DNA of 64,000 nt from assembly GCF_905147045.1 (NCBI RefSeq), contig NC_065889.1:6949001-7013000 (forward strand). The letters are read 5' to 3'. This DNA is from Nymphalis io. Taxonomy: Eukaryota; Arthropoda; Insecta; Lepidoptera; Nymphalidae. Position 1 is the first letter of the stretch. Each line of letters begins with the position of its first letter. A model generated the notes under the pieces. That model was not told the DNA's origin. It searched no databases and saw only the letters and a program-made list of their open reading frames with translations. The position numbers and the translations under genes were made by a program. Positions 60,601-64,000 of the stretch are shown here, one piece after another.

Positions 60601-63433
60601 TTATGTATAATGCAATAAAAATTCTTCACCCCAGTCGCGAAAGAAAGTGACGCTTCATGGCTCTCAGCTATTTCACTCACTAAATCCACTTCACACTTTT
60701 TAAACAATGAATTTTTTATTACATGTATCATATATTTCCATAGTATTAGTATCATGAACAAAACTGTTTATATACTAGATTTAATATAAATCCATATCAA
60801 ATTCATTAAATCAAATAAAAACTTATGACCGTTACTTCGACATTTAACATAGTACATGTATGGAGTAAAACTAGCTAGGCTAAAAATTTTACATGTTTTT
60901 ACGTCATAGTCTGTCTTAGACAGCAGCCCAGAGTTGGAACATTGGCAATACACTCCTGTGCCTCGGTGCGAGCGAAAATCCATTGATTTGGTGCCTGATC
61001 TATTCGATCATGTCAGACTGTCATGCCATCGGATAACAAGAGTGGGGAAATAGAAAGTGCACATGTTATTTTGTATTTTTATTTGCATACAAAAAAGTTT
61101 TTGAATTTTATTCAGTAGAGTACTTTCTCTATCCATCCCCTCTATTTTTACTATATAAGCGATGGGTTATTTTGGATTTCCTAATGTTAAACACATCTGT
61201 GTTTATTTTTTGAAAAAGATTTGTGTGACATAAGCTGTTTGTTTAATATCACGTATCGCGAGTAAAGTTAAACATATAAAAAGTAGATGAAACAACGAAC
61301 AAGACCTAATATAGAGTTCGTTTATGAATTGTAAAAAAACATAATTTTTTAGGTACTATTGTATTTAAATTAAATTGACCAGTATTTTAAAATCAGTGAC
61401 TTGAAACAAATAATTATAAGAGATTTCAATACATACATATTTAATTTTTTTTTAACATAATCGTGTTAAACGTACATTATTACATGACTTGAGTATTTGC
61501 AGCATACAGTTTATTTTCTTTATCTTACTTGGAACTAGTGTCGGTTTCGTAGTCGAAATTCGACTATATCAATTATCATTTCGTCAATCGATTGACAGAA
61601 AAAAGGGCCAAAGGTATTGAACTGTTTTGTCTCTGCTTATTTATAATTATATTTGTTATATGCGTTGCATAACACGTATCATACTTTGTTGTGTATCGTA
61701 AGACACTTGTCTATCACGCTGATGTGACCGTAATGAGGATGAATATTATGTACTTATCCATTCTACATCCATCAAACTATATTCATATTTCCTTTATATT
61801 TTTTGTTACAAAAGTAAATCCCAGCCTTAGTGTCCCAGCGCTGTGCCTCCTCCCTCTTTGATCTCCTCAAAGGCTTTGGAGCTTATTCCACCTCGCTGCT
61901 CCAGTGCGGGTTGGTGGTTACACACGTGGCAAAATTTCATTGAAATATGCAGGTTACCTCATTTTCTTTCATCGCATCTTTAGTTAGCATTAGGTATTTC
62001 GACTGCTCGAATAATTTGCTATTTTGATTAGAGATTATAATAGTAAATACTTTTATTATATAATATATTCTATTTGTATTTATAAGCAGAGTTGCTATCG
62101 ACGGCATCTAGTAAATGTGTAATACAAATGCCCTTTGCTCTAGTCGGTTATATTTATAACACATCAGTATTTATTAAAGCTAGTGGCCCGTTTCGACTTC
62201 GTACGGATTGAACAGTTGTCTATTATAAAACATATTACATAGGTATAACTTATTATAAGACTAAGTAGTCACAGAAAATTTTGAAGAATATCTAAAACAC
62301 GAATGTGCCTCCTTCCATATTTTTTTCTTAATCTGTTAGGTCGCTTGTAGTTCTGTTCGTTCTACATTATGAGACCTCTTGAAATAGTCTGTCCGTTATT
62401 TTGTATGGATACGGATTCATTGCGCTAGTGCTCACGCCATCGCACCGTTGACCATCACCATAAATATTTTTGTTGCGCAAAAGTTTTAATTTTATATAAA
62501 ATATTAATTTAAATTAAATAGTATAAAGGACCAACATGTTCGTTGTAAAGTTCGTTCGAGAGACACCGCGGTCGGTGTATTTTTATAGAGCGTTTTAATG
62601 TCTTAAATAATAAAAAATATATTAAAGTTTCATTGCCGAGCACGAGATGAATTAATACTCACAAATAAAATAACTATACGCAATATACAAATGAAATTAG
62701 TGATGCTTGGTTGGTTTTGAACGTAATTCGATTTAGATTCGATTAATTATTCCTATCCACTGCGCAGTGACAACTTATCTATTAGTGCTAATGGTATATC
62801 GAGTTAATCGGAATGTGCTATTATTAAATTAAATTATTATTATTTTCTAAATAATTTAATAATACATTACATACAATTATTTGGAGCAAAATGCAAAGCT
62901 TTTCACTAGTGACCACAAAGTAGAGAGCATTGTAAAATCATAAACTATACTACTAAACTTAGTACAGATTATAGAGAAGCAAATTTTAATTATAACAAAA
63001 TGAAACTATGTTTGTGATAGAAAATTATTTATTACAAGTATAGATTTAAAGGGACAAATTGATACTTAATTTAAATATCATTTATTTATTTTGTACACTT
63101 TTTTTTTTTTCTTAAATGTGTTTTATATATTATAACTGTATTTCATGAATTAGGGACTTCTGCAAGCGAGTCCTTCAAATGTTTTTCTTTTTTATAATTG
63201 TAGGTATTACACGCCGCTATAAAGCTAGTACCTTCCAGCGTGATCGTCGTCTTGATGCAGGTTTATTCACGAGTGTTTCTCGTGTTTGGAGTCTTGCTGG
63301 CCACTAACGGCGCTACAATAAGCCCCGGCTTGCCGCTCTGTGTGTTAGCTTGGTCAATAACAGAAATAATACGTTACGCCTACTACGCATTTAATCTGCT
63401 AAACATCGTACCACAAATGCTATTGTTCTTCAG
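57632..63433 (+). CDS. Hacd: Very-long-chain 3-hydroxyacyl-CoA dehydratase, partial
   Basis: PTPLA/Phs1 family enzyme of the endoplasmic reticulum that removes water from 3-hydroxyacyl-CoA in the third step of very-long-chain fatty acid elongation. Three exons are in the window: 57632-57717, 59348-59465 and 63204-63433, giving 144 residues plus a split codon; the gene continues to the right of the window. Visible are a Lys-rich start (MSAKPTKKTKSSG), the membrane segment LGIYLIAYNGIQTLGW, FQTAALLEVLHAAIKLVPSS, VYSRVFLVFGVLL and WSITEIIRYAYYAFNLL, all close to HACD1/HACD2. The catalytic Tyr-Glu motif lies further on, outside the window. It is head to head with RpL30. Intron 1 holds an unidentified gene fragment; intron 2 holds SINE copies and a long inverted repeat. 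Confidence 0.93.
58244..58432 (+). pseudogene. Unidentified protein fragment with internal stop in Hacd intron 1
   Basis: A GC-richer 189-nt stretch in AT-rich intron. From ATG at 58244 the frame reads MKSGSWLHGKVTEI, a TGA at 58286-58288, then 47 codons including VIKLDKPQADILNSDNDRFA and IFAHKKTPVLEDFMYNIST before TAG. The composition is clearly protein-like and biased unlike the flanks. I cannot name the family. No AG/GT borders in phase with Hacd exons are evident, so a retroposed or duplicated gene fragment is most likely. Confidence 0.5.
59800..60030 (+). repeat. Old SINE family B copy in Hacd intron 2
   Basis: A degraded head (GTCGAGATGGTCTAAT, then B-box ACAGGTTCAAATCCTAT), then ATCACTGAGTTTTCATGTGC, TAATTCACCTCGTG, and a shortened 3' end with CCCAGCGATGGGACATTTAC. 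The middle part with CACATGTGTATTC and GGAGCAGCGTGG is deleted. Confidence 0.75.
60119..60202. repeat. Perfect 39-bp inverted repeat with 6-nt loop
   Basis: Positions 60119-60157 are the reverse complement of 60164-60202, around the loop ataaca. A further inverted copy of part of the left arm, TATGTTATTAAAATAAAAAC, follows at about 60205-60228. No transposase or terminal element signals are present. Confidence 0.9.
60230..61825. other. Hacd intron 2, nothing recognised
   Basis: AT-rich intronic DNA with short unrelated ORFs. No RNA gene or repeat could be assigned. Confidence 0.4.
61826..61977 (-). repeat. 3' part of SINE family B in Hacd intron 2, reverse copy
   Basis: On the plus strand GGAGCTTATTCCACCTCGCT, GCTCCAGTGCGGGTTGGTGG and CAAAATTTCATTGAAAT match the complement of the SINE 3' body at 26602-26911, with several substitutions. 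Confidence 0.85.
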
Positions 63434-63527
63434 GTAAGTCTGCTACGATTATTTTTAATGTAATAAGTTATAAAAACTTATTCAATCATATGCCTGAAAA
63501 ATTAATGTATACACATAATTTTACTGG

Positions 63528-63808
63528 TGGTAGAGCTTTGTGCAAGCTCGTCAGGGTAGGTACCACCCACTCATCAGATATTCTACCGCAAAACAGCAGG
63601 ACTTGGTATTGTTGTGTTCCGGTTTAAAGGGTGAGTGAGCCAGTGTAATTACAGGTACAAGGGACATAACATCATAGTTCTCAAGGTTGGTGGTGCATTG
63701 GTGATGTAAATGTTAACATTTCTTAGAATGCCAATGTCTATGGGCGTTGGTGACCACTTACCATCAGGTGGCACATATGCTCGTCCGCCTTCCTATTCTA
63801 TAAAAAAA
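63528..63808 (+). repeat. Short interspersed repeat family A, full-length (downstream Hacd intron)
   Basis: Close to the copy at 19012-19299 in block order: GAGCTTTGTGCAAGCTCGTC, GGTAGGTACCACCCACTCAT, CCGCAAAACAGCAGGACTTG, GGGTGAGTGAGCCAGTGTAA, CAATGCCAATGTCTATGGGC and CCATCAGGTGGCACATATGC, ending ATTCTATAAAAAAATG. Confidence 0.92.
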
Positions 63809-64000
63809 TGAAGAAAATAAAACTAAATATAAATAAATTAATATTCTTTACATTAATGAAACGCTTCATATTCAATTGTAAAATTTAAGAATGGCACAAT
63901 CATGTACCTTTTTGTATTATGGAAACTGAGTATTGACTAAACTGAAAAAAAATTGCCATCTACTGAGTATATTTCGTCGGTTATTCTAAATGATATAGAT

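Noticed and set aside
1..64000. CRISPR array, bacterial operon or phage features
   Set aside because: No regularly spaced repeats, ribosome-binding sites or clustered intronless genes; all well-supported genes but PDRG1 are intron-containing animal genes.

Overview
The window reads as nuclear DNA of a butterfly or moth. The background is AT-rich, genes are split by many GT-AG introns, and the encoded proteins match insect families. The dispersed tRNA-derived SINEs and the short repeat containing 'ggtaggtaccaccc' are of types I associate with Lepidoptera, nymphalids in particular. That placement rests on recognition of repeats and proteins, not on a search.

Layout. 1-16.1 kb is gene-poor: AT-rich DNA with two large perfect inverted repeats, a few GC-rich islands that may be promoters or unrecognised exons, and LINE/SINE remnants at 12.5-15.6 kb. 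16.13-30.81 kb (+) holds a complete 22-exon misshapen/MAP4K4-type kinase gene (1382 codons plus stop by my exon chain), with an N-terminal Ste20 kinase domain, a variable linker including one 939-nt exon, and a C-terminal citron homology domain. 32.77-33.17 kb (-) is a single-exon PDRG1 prefoldin-like gene. 36.4-39.6 kb is a decayed non-LTR retrotransposon interrupted by a SINE with a perfect 12-bp target-site duplication. 41.7-45.0 kb (+) is a 9-exon gene for a GGR/RGG-rich protein with a Y/Q/G/N-rich tail. Two of its introns carry similar box C/D snoRNA-like sequences, and two further 3' terminal exons are possible. 48.7-54.8 kb is a retrotransposon cluster: two dead RTE elements tail to tail, the minus-strand one split by a 5'-truncated LINE whose reverse transcriptase frame is still open. 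54.94-57.01 kb (-) is ribosomal protein L30, and 57.63 kb onward (+) is a head-to-head 3-hydroxyacyl-CoA dehydratase gene that runs off the right edge.

The protein-coding genes are conserved housekeeping or signalling genes with no evident shared pathway. I see no gene cluster, defence system or novel enzyme system. The best leads are structural: the perfect palindromes, the paired intronic snoRNA candidates, the large symmetric msn exon, the nested retrotransposon junctions and an unidentified gene fragment in a Hacd intron. No search or folding was run; exon boundaries are manual calls from splice sites and reading phase.
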